Under the pieces are notes generated by a model, which worked only from the letters and a program-made list of their open reading frames with translations, did not search any database and was not told the origin of the DNA. Made by a program: the position numbers and the translations under genes. A stretch of DNA of 64,000 bases, from assembly GCA_021521415.1 (NCBI GenBank), contig JAIQDT010004247.1:124001-188000 (forward strand), written 5' to 3'. Below are positions 22,534-33,079 of the stretch, one piece after another. Position 1 is the stretch's first letter, and every line of letters starts with the position of its first letter. This stretch comes from Bidens hawaiensis (Eukaryota > Streptophyta > Magnoliopsida > Asterales > Asteraceae).

Positions 22534-23049
22534 TGTCACACCCCGACTTAGGGCCTAGGCGTGTAACCAATAGTTGGTACCTGTTTTAAAAATACATCAG
22601 AGTTTAGCGGAAGTCTTGAAATTATATTAAAATATTAATATATCTTTTTTGAAACATTTGTATACTTATAAAATATTTAATTTGTTTAAAAAGCTTCTCG
22701 GACAATAAATATCCGAGGGTTTGATTTATAAACCTTTGTTTTATTTATAAAACTTGTTTGAATATTGTTTGTAATATTTTAATAATTTAAAACTGACCCA
22801 TCTCTACCTTGCGAGCATCTATCTTCTTGGATGGCTATAATTCCTTCCTACCTGTACTAACTTTATTTCCTGTAACATTTGGGGGAAAAAATATGCCAGC
22901 GATATGCTGGTGAATCGTTGACTCTAAAAACGTTTTATAAATCTTTCTTTGACTGACAAGATAGTTTTCGTGAAACAATCTAAGCAGAAACGTCTATTAT
23001 TTCTGGGATTTGTACCACTTGCCATACATAAAAAATTACGGTTCTCCGG

Positions 23050-23117
23050 GAACTGACGCCCTTTGGGAACTGCCGCCCATTGGGAACTGAAGCCCATTGG
23101 GAACTGATGCCCATTGG
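23050..23117 (+). repeat. Four 17-bp tandem repeats
   Basis: Four consecutive exact-length 17-bp units of the form GAACTGACGCCCATTGG with one to three differences each, inside the solo LTR. Confidence 0.92.
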
Positions 23118-24369
23118 AGAACTTTTATTATGATCTCTAGTCTGCGGCCACGTAGCCTTGAATGATAGACTAGATTAATTATGTTTGGATCCAGACACAT
23201 GTGTACTCGGTCTGATTTTGTTTTATTTTCTATTTTGTGTTTTAATAAGGATCACGTAATCCCATAAATCTTTATTTGACTGTTTTTGTTTAAGATAAAC
23301 AACCCGTTTATCTTGATTGAAAAAGGTTAACGTATTCACCTATGACTATCTGTTGTGAATGATGTGGTGATCTCGTTTGAAAACCTTTATGAATGAATGA
23401 TTGATTGATTGATTGATTGATCTATAATAAAATAGGTTTATATAAATACCCGGATCGTCTCTTAATCCGGCTACAGACCTTTAGTCTGGTTTTGATAACT
23501 TAAACCTTGATTGATCATTTGTTTGTATAAGATACTTTGGACATGAATCCTTTATCTTTATTTGCTAATCATGTGCTATGTTTCTTCTTCAAGAAGAAAT
23601 GTCTATGATATGCTTCTTCTTCAAGAAGAAACGTCATTTGTCTATTACCTTTGTATATAAAATCTTATGTTTCTTAATCATAAAGAAACACTAGTTTTTG
23701 ACTATACCTCTTGTAGGTAAAACTTATCTTTCTTATTCTTGAAGAAATATTATTTTAACTACTTCCTCATGTATGTGAATACTTATATCTAACCATAAAA
23801 AAGTTATGTTTTAGTTATAACATTTGTTTATATAAAATTTTGTATTTCTTTAATTATAAAGAAATCTTATTTTATTATTTTCTTTTAATTTGATCAAGGT
23901 CTAGGCTATACCCCTTATTAGGGTCTAAGCCTTGAGATAATAATATTTTATTTGGACAGAACCCCTACCTTGCTTAGCTTATTATTTTATAGATTCTCGG
24001 GCAGCACTTCGACGCTTGCACGTATATTGAGAATCTTGATCAACAACTCTTCGTCATGCAAATCGAAGCAACGTTCGGGGGTCGTCGGGTCGTGCACGTA
24101 CTTCAAGGCGGAACGTCGGGTCGTCTAGGGTCGGCACAGTTTACGAGGTCGTCACGCGCTACGAGGTTGGCGCTCAAAACGAGGTGCGTCGGTCATCGAG
24201 ATTGTCGGTACGAACTTCGAGGTGTCATTGGTATATGGTACGGATTACGAAGTTATAATTGTCAGGTCGGTGGCACGGAAATCGAGGTAGAGAGAGAAAG
24301 TTTCTAGAGAGAGAGAGAGGGATTTTGGTGTGTAAATGAAGGTGCCAAAGACCCCTATTTGTAGGCTGG

Positions 24370-24655
24370 TTAACGAACCCATCGCGATACGCGATGGTTG
24401 ATGAAGACCCCGTCGCATATCGCGACGTAGGGTTGATGACTCGTCGGTAGCTTCGCCAGGTGACACCACGTGGCGGACGCGGTGCCACGTGGCAGGACAT
24501 GGTGCCTCTTTGTGACACGTGGCGGGACACGTATCTCACTGTCAGACCACGTCATCGTGATACGCGATGACGTTTGGTTTTGGTTCGTCGCGTATCGCCG
24601 ACAGCCCGTTTCTTGGGTTTTAAAAATATGCCCATCGCGATACGCGATGTGTTTC
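24370..24655 (+). repeat. Dispersed CATCGCGATACGCGATG hairpin motifs
   Basis: Five near-palindromic units containing CGCGATAYGCGATG or its variants lie within 290 bp near the 3' end of the solo LTR (about 24378, 24408, 24553, 24585 and 24632). Each can fold on itself. The surrounding sequence is CG-rich compared with the rest of the LTR. Confidence 0.75.
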
Positions 24656-24719
24656 TTTCTGCTCCGTCCTTGGACTTTGAGATTTGGTATTTTTGGTCAG
24701 AAATTTTCGTGATGTTACA

Positions 24720-25655
24720 GTAATCTTCCTGGGGGTCAAGGGAGGTCCTTATAACAAAAATCCGTTGATAATTACTGCCCTCATAGGTCATTACCATTCA
24801 CATTATGTCTTATTTGATACTAGAAGTACCTCGGATATAATGTATGAACCATGGTTGTAAAAATCGCGCCTAGGCGCCGAGTACTCAACGAGTAATCCCC
24901 GCCTAGGCCGACTTCTCGGTGAGCCATCCCCGAGTAATCTCCGACTAAGGCCAAGTACTCACCGACTAAGGCCGAGTACTCCCAACTCCCCAGTCGGCCG
25001 CCTAGGGTCCGCCTAGCGACTTTTGCAACCTTGGTATGAACAATGCTTTGCACAAATTGACGAAGAAGACAAGGTGAGGTTGAAGCCATTTCATGCACCT
25101 GTGTCTGGCTTTGGAGGTGAGGTGATGCATCCACGGGGAGTAATTTCTTTTCCGGTCACACTCAGTGACGGAAAAAATTCAAGAACTGAAGATGTTGAAT
25201 TCTTGGTTTTACCAGTTAAGTCAAAACACAACATTATTTTGTGGTGTGAAGCAATCAGAGATTTCAATGGCCATCCTTATACAGCTCATGGTGAGGTATG
25301 GGTTCCGACCCACACTGGAGTAGCGATTATTTACATAAATCATCATTGCTTTGCAGCAGAAAGTTCAAAACCAAGCAAGATGCCAAAACAAGTTAAAAGA
25401 ACGGAACCTGAGAAATGGGTGTTGAACAAAATGTTCCCTGATCAGATGATTGTGATTGGGCCTGCTATCTTTGAGATAGTAAGAACATTTTTGAAACAAC
25501 TGTTGACAAAAATTATGGACGTATTTTCTTGGCAACCCGCGGACATTACTAGTGTCCCGCGGAAGACTGCAGAAGCTAAGAGTGAATCCGAACTTTACGC
25601 CAATTGTTCAAAAGTAACGCAAGATGGGTCCCGAGCAGACCAAAGCTATGAATGA
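24720..25655 (+). pseudogene. Tat protease and linker, catalytic site altered
   Basis: This region follows gag once the solo LTR is removed and corresponds to the retropepsin-like protease that processes Gag-Pol. The active-site triplet reads Asp-Thr-Arg (24816-24824) where the family has Asp-Thr/Ser-Gly, so the enzyme would be inactive. A MITE at 24849-25034 splits the domain. Downstream sequence (from 25035) resumes with QCFAQI-like coding, a GEVMHPRGVISFPVTL stretch and the FLVL region typical of Tat proteases. The frame stays open to 25655, where it overlaps the RT frame by about 30 bp in a different phase. Confidence 0.75.
24849..25034. mobile_element. 186-bp MITE inside the Tat protease
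   Basis: Ends CCATGGTTGTAAAAATCGC and GCGACTTTTGCAACCTTGG form an imperfect inverted repeat. The element is flanked by TATGAA (24843-24848 and 25035-25040; seven bases if the next C is counted). The interior is rich in CCTAGGC/GCCTAGG and CGACT units. Removing it restores an open protease frame. The superfamily was not determined. Confidence 0.85.
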
Positions 25656-26253
25656 ACAGGTCCAAGATCTTTTACACACTGGAATCATCCACAAAATTAA
25701 GTATCAGACTTGGTTGGCTAATCCGGTAATTGTTCCCAAAAACAATGGAACATGGCGGATGTGCATAGATTTCAAAGATCTGAACAAGGCATGTCCAAAA
25801 GACTGTTACCCTTTGCCCGAGATTGAGTTTAAGGTTGATGCGGTAGCCCCGTTTAAGTTCAAATGTTTTCTCGATGCCTATAAGGGTTATAATCATATCT
25901 GCATGGCGGCCAACGATGAGGATAAAACAGCATTTCGCACAAACCAAGGCACATTCTGTTATAAGATGATGCCCTTTGGGTTGAAAAACGCAGGTGTGAC
26001 GTATCAACGACCGATGGACGAAGCCTTTAAGGATCATGTTGGACGAAACTTAGAGGTTTACATGGATGCTCTGGTTATAAAAAGCATTGAAGAAGACCAA
26101 ATGCTACGGGACATAGAAGAAATGTTTGATACTCTGAGAAGGATCAACATGATACTCAACCCGAGTAAATGTTCATTTGGGATGGAGGAAGGAAAGTTTT
26201 TGGGCATGATTGTCACGGGTGCGGGCTTCAAAACTAACCCAGATAAAGACTAG
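25624..26253 (+). pseudogene. Tat reverse transcriptase, YMDA active site
   Basis: Reverse transcriptase copies element RNA to DNA. The open segment has the ordered RT motifs: a WLANPVIVPKNNGTWRMCID block, LNKACPKDCYPLP, FLDAYKGYN with the first catalytic Asp, and MPFGLKNAGVTYQ. The metal-binding motif that should read YVDD or YMDD is Tyr-Met-Asp-Ala (Ala codon 26068-26070), which removes an essential aspartate. The frame ends at a TAG (26251-26253) followed almost at once by the RNase H part in the same direction. Length is close to a normal RT domain, so the point changes rather than deletion have killed it. Confidence 0.88.
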
Positions 26254-26256
26254 GTA

Positions 26257-26760
26257 GTGGCCCGCATGCCTTCACCTTCTTCCCTCATGGAGGTGCAAAC
26301 ACTCAATGGAAGACTTGTTGCTCTGAACATATTTTTAGCTAATCATGCGGCTAAATCTCACCCATTTGTGTCGACTCTAAGGAATTGTTTAAAGAAAGCA
26401 CATTCCAAGTGGACCGCAGAAGCCGAGCAAGCATTTTTAGAAGTTAAAAAGTGTTTGATGGAATTGCCTATCCTAACAGCAACACATGTGGGAGAGCCCT
26501 TGACGCTGTATTTTTCGACATCTGATATCGCCATTGGGGCCGTGCTGCTAATAGATAGGAAAAATGTTCAAACACCAATTTATTATGTCAGTAGAACTTT
26601 GACAGGGCCAGAAACCAGATATTCAATGCTTGAAAAGCTGGTTCTAGCACTGGTCTATGCCGCCAGGCGCCTCCGCAGATACTTCCAAGGCCATCCCATC
26701 AATGTGTTAAGGGGGTACAAGTTGAAAAATGTATTGAGCAAGCCGGAATTGTTCGAATGA
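26257..26760 (+). pseudogene. Tat RT connection and first RNase H
   Basis: Continues from the RT after a single stop, starting with the RT thumb/connection (VQTLNGRLVALNIFLANHA) and entering the retroviral-type RNase H with LTLYFSTSDIAIGAVLL, where Ser replaces the first catalytic Asp. It goes on to IYYVSRTLTGPETRYSMLEK. It stops at 26758-26760. Downstream bases to about 26900 still read RNase H C-terminal and linker sequence in broken frames. In the lineage this RNase H is commonly degenerate because a second RNase H follows, and that pattern is visible here. Confidence 0.82.
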
Positions 26761-26924
26761 TTGGCAAAATGGGCGATAGAATTGATCGAACATGCAATTG
26801 AGTATAAACCCAGACCTGCGATCAAAGGACAAGTAAAGTAGACTTCGTTACAGAGGTCCCGCAAAGCAAAGAAGAAGAATGCTTAGTCGAGCAGCAAATT
26901 CCGATTCCTCCGGAACGAGAGCAG

Positions 26925-27260
26925 GTTTGGTCACTGTTCACGGATGGGGCTTCAAGTAATGAAGGATCAAGCGCAGGCCTTAGATTGGTTAATACCGAAG
27001 GCCATGAGTTTAGTTATGCCATAAAGTTGGACTTCAAAATTACCAATAATGAGGTAGACTATGAAGCTTTCTTGGCAGGCCTGCGGATAGCCAAAAAACT
27101 TGGGGTAAAGCATTTAGAAGCGCGGGTGGATTCTATGCTGATTGCGGGACATATCAATGGGACTTACGAGGCAAAGAATGATGTGATGGCTTTGTACTTA
27201 TCGCAGGCAAAGGATTTGAACCTTCAATTTTTATCGTGCAAAGTCATTCACATCAAATGA
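26925..27260 (+). pseudogene. Tat second (archaeal-like) RNase H
   Basis: A second RNase H domain of archaeal/plant type follows the first and is the hallmark of Tat-lineage gypsy elements. Visible motifs are WSLFTDGASS (first Asp), NNEVDYEAFLAGLRIA (catalytic Glu) and LEARVDSMLIA (third Asp). The frame is open from 26925 to a TGA at 27258-27260. The conserved tail (ADALSKLAS-like) can be read just after that stop. Catalytic residues look intact in this domain even though neighbours are broken. Confidence 0.85.
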
Positions 27261-27374
27261 AGTGAAAACAAGTCGGCGGATGCTCTTAGCAAGTTAGCTT
27301 CAACGAATTTTGAACACTTTGCTAAAGGCAATCGTGTAGAAGTCCTTGATTGACCATTTGTTCCGCAGAATCAA

Positions 27375-28598
27375 ATGTTAATGACGCAAACCAGTGTTGA
27401 ATTCTCGATGACGCCAATTACGGCTTACTTATCATCAGGAGTTCTCCTGGAAGAGAAAGCTGCAGCCCGGAAGATAAAACAAAAAGCCTTGAATTACCAA
27501 GTAAAAGATGGTATCTTATACAAAAGATCCTTCCTCGGCCCACTTCTAAGATGTGTAGACGCCGAGGATGCGAATTATTTGATAAGAGAAGTTCATGAAG
27601 GTATTTGTGGTCTTCATGCGGTTACAAGAATGGTCATGGCAAAACTCATGAACGCCGGGTACTATTGGCCAAGGATGCACATGGACGCAGTGCAAGAAAT
27701 CATAAAGTGTGATTCTTGCCAGCGCCATGCCCCCAATACTTTGTGTCCAAAAAATGAGTTAGTGCCAGTAACATCTGCTTGGTCGTTCCAAAAGTGGGCG
27801 ATCGATATCATGGGTCCCTTCCTAGAAGCCTCGGGACGTGTCAAGTGGGTAGAAGCCAAGCCGGTGGCTTCCATCACTGCATCGAGCATCAAGAAATTCG
27901 TGCGGGAATTCATAATCTGCCGTTTTGGCCTCCTGCAAGAACTAGTTAGTGATAATGGAACTCAGTTCGCAGACAGCGGGTTACAAGCATGGTTGAAAGA
28001 ACTTCAGGTCACACAAGTATTTACTTTTGTAGCCCACCCGCAGGCCAACGGCCAAGTCGAAAGAGCGAATAGATCCATTAAAGATGGAATCAAGGCACGA
28101 TTAGGAGTTAAACGAACTGGATGGGTAGAAGAATTGCCCCATGTACTTTGGGCTTTCCGCATCCAGAAAAAATCATGCAATTCCGAGACACCGTTTAGCC
28201 TGACTTACGGCACTGAGGCCATGATTCCAGCTAAAATCGGGGTTCCATCCGCATGAATGTTGATGAATAATGATAACGAAAAAGAGTTGCGGATGAACCT
28301 TGACCTCCTAGAAGAAAGGAGAGAGTTAGTAGTGATCCGCGGGCATAATTATAAACATCAATTACAAAAGTATTATGACTCACGGGTTCAGAAATGCACT
28401 TTTGATGCGGGAGATTTTGTCTTCCGCAACAACGAAACGTCAGGTCAGGAACCTCCGAGTAAACTGGCCCCAACTTGGGAAGGCCCTTATAAAGTAAAAG
28501 AAGTATTGTCAAAGAGTGCATACAAGTTGGAAAAATTAGACGGGACTGAAATTCCCAGAACATGGAATGTTGCACAATTGAAGAAATGCTACATATAA
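27375..28598 (+). pseudogene. Tat integrase, two frames and an internal gap
   Basis: Integrase inserts the DNA copy into the genome. 27375-28256 has the HHCC zinc domain (VHEGICGLH ... CDSC), the catalytic Asp residues in WAIDIMGPF and VSDNGTQF, and Glu in GQVERANRSI. About ten residues normally found between GPF and KWVEAKP are missing, directly after the first Asp. A stop at 28254-28256 separates the C-terminal part (28257-28598), which has the FDAGDFVFRN and WEGPYKVKEV motifs typical of Tat C-termini and ends naturally at LKKCYI. The piece is nearly complete and the loss of function looks recent compared with gag. Confidence 0.87.
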
Positions 28599-28980
28599 GC
28601 AAGCTCTGTTATTACTTACTTTATATTTGGCCAGCGCGCCCTAATAGATTAATAAAAGAAGTCATCTAATGGCATCATTTGTAATATATTTAGGCCTGTG
28701 TGCCTTTCTTATTAAAAATCTTGTTTCAATTTATCTACAAGTCTTAAGTAGACAAACATTTCCTGGTCCGCGTGCCAAAAAGGACCCGCGGGTCTTTAAC
28801 AAAAATTTGCGTAATCCTTTATTGACAACTAAGAAGATCCTACAATCTAACACTTATATTATATACACAAGACAAAGTGTGAAGGAAAACTTCTTATATT
28901 TAACAAGTCAAAAGAGGATTACATGAAAAAGGAGGAATACATATGATCAGTTATACAAGTCTCTAAAGTAATAGTAAAAA
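28599..28980. other. Spacer between pol and antisense copy A
   Basis: About 380 bp between the end of integrase on the plus strand and the end of the antisense gene on the minus strand. No feature other than an AT-rich composition. Convergent transcripts would overlap or terminate here. Confidence 0.5.
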
Positions 28981-31900
28981 TTATAACGGAAGATCCTCGT
29001 CATCACTGTCCGCGTTCGGGTCCTCTTGATCCTCCTTACCTTCCTCATGACTAACGGCAAAATATGCCTTCAATTGGTCAACAACATCATCCTGATCGGC
29101 AAGCTCTGACATAGTTTTTCAATTTGAAATGTAAGCTTGTCGAAAGCTTCCGTCTTTTCAGCGTATATCCTTGCAGTATCTTGGCCATAAAGCTCAAATT
29201 CTTCAAGTGGGCGTTTTTCTTTAGCAAACTGCACGCCTTCGTGAAAACTTGCTTGGCGGATAGCTCGTGAAGATGCAACAAGCAACGCTGCAATACAATC
29301 CCCAAGCTCAGCACCTTCATGAATGTGCTCGACAACCTGAAATAGAAGAAATATAAGAAAACAGTAAAGATAACATCCATCATGTGGAGGTAAAGAAAGA
29401 AGAGGTTACCTGAGGAAATCCTTCCACCATCAGCCATTTCTTGTCCGCTTTGGCCCGAATAACATACATTTTGTGTTCAGCACATTCTATGGCATTTCCC
29501 TGTTTTTAGCTGCAAGATTGGCAATGCGTTCATCCTTAGCGGATGCTTCGGCCTTTAAAGTTTTTATTTATTCCAAGTAGGAAGATATAAGATCGTCACG
29601 CTCGTCCACCTGTTCTACAGAGCTGCTTTAGCTTCTTCAGCAGCAATTCGATGAATTTTCTCATCCTCCAACGCCTTTTTAGCATCTGATAAGTGCCAAT
29701 TAGCAGTATTAGCAGCTAGGCGATGGTCCTCAGCCTCTTTCTTGGCTTCCTCAGCCTCCCTCCTCGCTTTTTCCGTCGCGGCCTCCAACTCATCACACGA
29801 ATCATTCATAGCTAGCCAGCCTCAATAAATTTCCTGACTTGTGGAGACAGCGTTAGCTAGAGTGTAGGAATAAGAGTTCGCTAACTCGAAACGAGGACGC
29901 CCGCTTTGGCACTCCCTCTCCGTTGGAGGAATCCCTTGTTGTAGATACTCATGACATACGTCAGTATCAGAAAACAAGGAACCCTGACGCACTGACAAGT
30001 GCGGGTGGTATACCAAGGGATCCTCATGATGATGTGACGTGGATGCTTGAGGACCGCTAGCAATAGCACTTGGTCCCTCTTGATTGGCATCACGAGAAGA
30101 GGAATCAGGAGGTGTAGAAATAATAGGCTCTTTAGAAGCATCATTATGCACACCCTTTCCAGGAGGAGTGTCCTCTATTGTGATGGGGTCCTTAACAATC
30201 TTTGGTGGCGAATTGGGTGCAGCCTCTGACGTAGGTTTGGGCGGCATTACAGGTAGAGAGCCGGGTGGAGTCGTTTTACCTTGGTCTTGAGGACCTTCAG
30301 GATCTTCCCTGGTAGTATCTGAAAAATACTTTACTTCATCAAAAAGATGTATCACTAAGAAGAAATAGTTGAAGTATAAAAATATCAAGAATTTCACCTA
30401 GAAGAACCTTTGTTGATGCAAGTTGATGGATGCGGTCCCCCAACTTCATCTTCTTATGTTTCTTGGGAGCGGCGGGTTTGGACAGATGTGACTTGCCCTT
30501 CCCGGTTGGTTTTGTTGGGTCTTATACAAGATTATCAAAGTTCAAGTTAACCATATTTAACAAGAAAACGCAACGGAAGCTTAGATTTTAAAACTTGTTT
30601 TGAACATACCATTATGTTAAAACTAAAACCCAAAGAACAAGGATCAATATTACAAGAACAAAATGCTCACAAAATGTAAGTTGTACCTTCTTATACCTTA
30701 TAAGAAGATGTAGATGGATGAAGGAGATGATGTCTTCAAATGGCAAGGTTGCAAAGGAGAAACCCTCAAGCTTTGTATACCCCAAGCTTTTGATCAACAA
30801 CACCAACTTGTTGCTAGGATTTTTGACACTTTTACAAGCTCACAAAACACCCACAAAATGCTCAAATGAGCCGTGGGTTTTGAGAGAGAAAGAGAGGATC
30901 CTTTTTACTTGAAATTCAAAAATTGAGACAAGATCAAAAATTGCATGTGTTGTGAATGGAGGAGTATAAAGTAGTCAACACAAGAAGACAAAACCTTGGA
31001 CCCTCCACCCACATGGGGTGGACGGTTATTATTATTATTATTTTTTTTGTTTTGTTTTAACCATTTAAAACATCTCCATTCATTTTATAAAACTCATTTT
31101 TATAAAATGTACATACATTTATATAATTATTTAACCAATTAAATAATTAATTTATATAAACAAATTATCCAGATAATTTATTTAAATCCTCAAGTGTATT
31201 TGTTTAGAGAACCAATTTTCTAAACACGTAGTGTTCGGTATTCGTTTAAATGATCAAATCATTAAAAGAATACATTTGGTGTTGTCTAGCTTGTTATTGG
31301 GTATGACCCGACTTGGATCAAACACAGTTAGCCACATTAATATAAATATGTGTCTCGGGCATATGAAATTCCAACAGGTTTGGAGGTATCCGCATCACCA
31401 GTCTGACGCTCATCGTCATCAGTAACAACATTAGCAATGTCTTTCCCCGCGCCCACATCTTTGTTAGTAGATGGGTTTTCCTTCCGTTTGAGGGTCAGAC
31501 CTGCAATTGCACGCATGATGCCCTCAGCGTCAGTAGTATCAACAGATGACTCTTCTTCTTCGCGGGGTAATGACTCCTCACTAGAATAAATAAGCACTAT
31601 CACCCCGCTAGAAGTGGTGCGGTCAAAGGACGAGGTTTTAAAAGTCCCTCACCTTTCGCAAGCATCTCCTCACCTTTTGCAAACATCGCCTCGGATATGA
31701 CAGGTTCCAGGCGTAAGACGGTGGAGAACAAAAAATTGTTGCGGGTACGATCAAGGAAGGGTAAGTCCTTGGGATCTATGGGGCGACGAACCATAAGTCC
31801 CTCCACTTGATTCAAAAGCGAGCTTAAGATTGATCCCTCACCTGCACAAACAAACAGTTAAATACCTAAACAGACTTTCAAAAAAATAAAAGTAAACTTA

Positions 31901-32548
31901 CTTTTATTAGAATTTTCGTAGAATGGTTCCAAGTCTAGAAAGGGCCACAAGCGACTCATTCCAGCGCATACCAATGTTCCCTCATGTATCGCGTGCATGG
32001 GAGTGGGAGTACGAGTCAACCTCTTGAACCACTGAAGGCCTGCATGAGGAGCACACGAACCTCCGGCATGATGTCATCGGCCTTACGGTAAACCATCGGA
32101 AAAGGAACGACTTCCTCCCGGATCCAAAAAAACTTGGGTCGCCACTCATGTAAACTCCGGTACCATTAGGTGCTAATGATGCCTTTCCTCGTGGTAGCCC
32201 AACTATACCATCCGCACGACTTGCCATTTTGTAAAAAACGGTGAATTTATCGAACGAAGGCACCAAATTATGAGCTTGGCAGCAGAATTCGAAGTTACGA
32301 ATCCTCGTCAGTCCAAACGGATGGACTTGTGACAAGTGAACTCCATACACTTTCAAGACGGCCCCAACAAACTTCGTCAACGGAAATCGAAGATTTCTAG
32401 TGGTAAAATCCTCCGCGTATAGGGCCATCTTCTTCGACGGAGGATTGTTAGCGGTAGAACCAGCGGCTGGGTACTCCGGTTCCCATTCCGGTGCTAATCC
32501 GAAAACAATATTATCAATAGAAGGACTGCTTTTCCTTTCTCCGGCCAT
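28981..32548 (-). pseudogene. Antisense gene of the Tat element, copy A (degenerate)
   Basis: A spliced gene lies antisense to gag-pol. The chosen start is the ATG at 32548 (MAGERKSS), 116 bp below a TATA box. Exon 1 encodes NLRFPLTKF, LSQVHPFGLTRIRNFEFCCQAH and LVPSFDKFTVFYK, a pattern of proteins annotated in plants as 'putative gypsy-type transposase' N-termini. Its frame shifts near 32100. Later parts read: exon 2 (about 31840-31380, with a KDLPFLDRTRNNFLF block), continuing at 30512-30398 across the inserted solo LTR to KKMKLGDRIHQL and a GTGAAA donor; a Pro/Ser-rich exon (about 30320-29822) with a TGA; an Ala/Glu coiled coil (29809-29615); and a last exon ending in an acidic tail (NADSDDEDLPL) at 28981. 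Function is unknown. Extra ORFs of either orientation are known in Tat elements. Confidence 0.72.
30513..31376 (+). mobile_element. Solo LTR inside antisense copy A
   Basis: It starts TGTTGGGTCTTATAC, ends GAAATTCCAACA (so TGTTGG/CCAACA ends) and is flanked by the perfect 5-bp duplication GGTTT (30508-30512 and 31377-31381). Removing it reconnects the antisense exon (TSKP to TGKGKSH on the minus strand). The 864-bp length and ends suit a copia LTR. No PBS, PPT or coding region is present. Confidence 0.9.
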
Positions 32549-32663
32549 TATCACAGCATCACTCGTGAAATATTTGCAAAGGTTAGATCTGGAATGCAAG
32601 AGAAATATCAGAAGGAAGAGAAGTTTGAAAGTGATAAGGATGGAAAGGATATGGGGAACACCT

Positions 32664-32671
32664 TATTTATA
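32664..32671 (-). promoter_or_regulatory. TATA box of antisense copy A
   Basis: TATAAATA on the minus strand in the context GCGATGGGTATAAATA, 116 bp upstream of the ATG at 32548. The same context occurs upstream of copy B. Confidence 0.7.
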
Positions 32672-33079
32672 CCCATCGCAATTAATGTGATAGGAGTGTT
32701 TCCAGTAGAGAGAGAAAGTGTTATCCAACCAAAGGATGACACGTCAGGAGAGAAAAACGAAAAAGTAAAAAGATAGCAGGAAGCTGACGTACGTGTCGCT
32801 TCAATTTTCCCGTCATCGTTTTTCTAACACGTCATTTTTTCTACTCCCACTTGCAAGTTCAAAAACATCCAAAGAAATATCTCAAGTCTAATATATCACA
32901 AATATTACGAAAAGATGAGAAACTTCTTTTATTCATACAAAAAGACAATTACAAAGTCAAAATAAAATTACAAGTCATAAACTATTCTCTGGATCCGGAG
33001 CGGATAGGTCTTCTGGTTCTTGGGCCTTGGAGGATGGCGTGTCTGGTTTTGGGGAAGTTAGCGGAGTAGGCGGAGTGTC

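Larger units (their letters stand above)
22534..24719 (+). mobile_element. Solo gypsy LTR inserted in the Tat gag-pol
   Basis: It starts TGTCACACCCCGACTTAGGG, ends GATGTTACA and is flanked by the perfect 5-bp duplication GTAAT (22529-22533 and 24720-24724). Removing it and one GTAAT copy reconnects the Tat frame (DEEELKKEPV to the following FLGVKGGPY). The 2186-bp sequence has no coding region. It contains four 17-bp tandem repeats (23050-23117), a (GATT)n microsatellite near 23395-23421, TTCTTCTTCAAGAAGAA palindromes near 23580-23640 and several CATCGCGATACGCGATG hairpins toward its 3' end (24370-24655). Confidence 0.93.
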
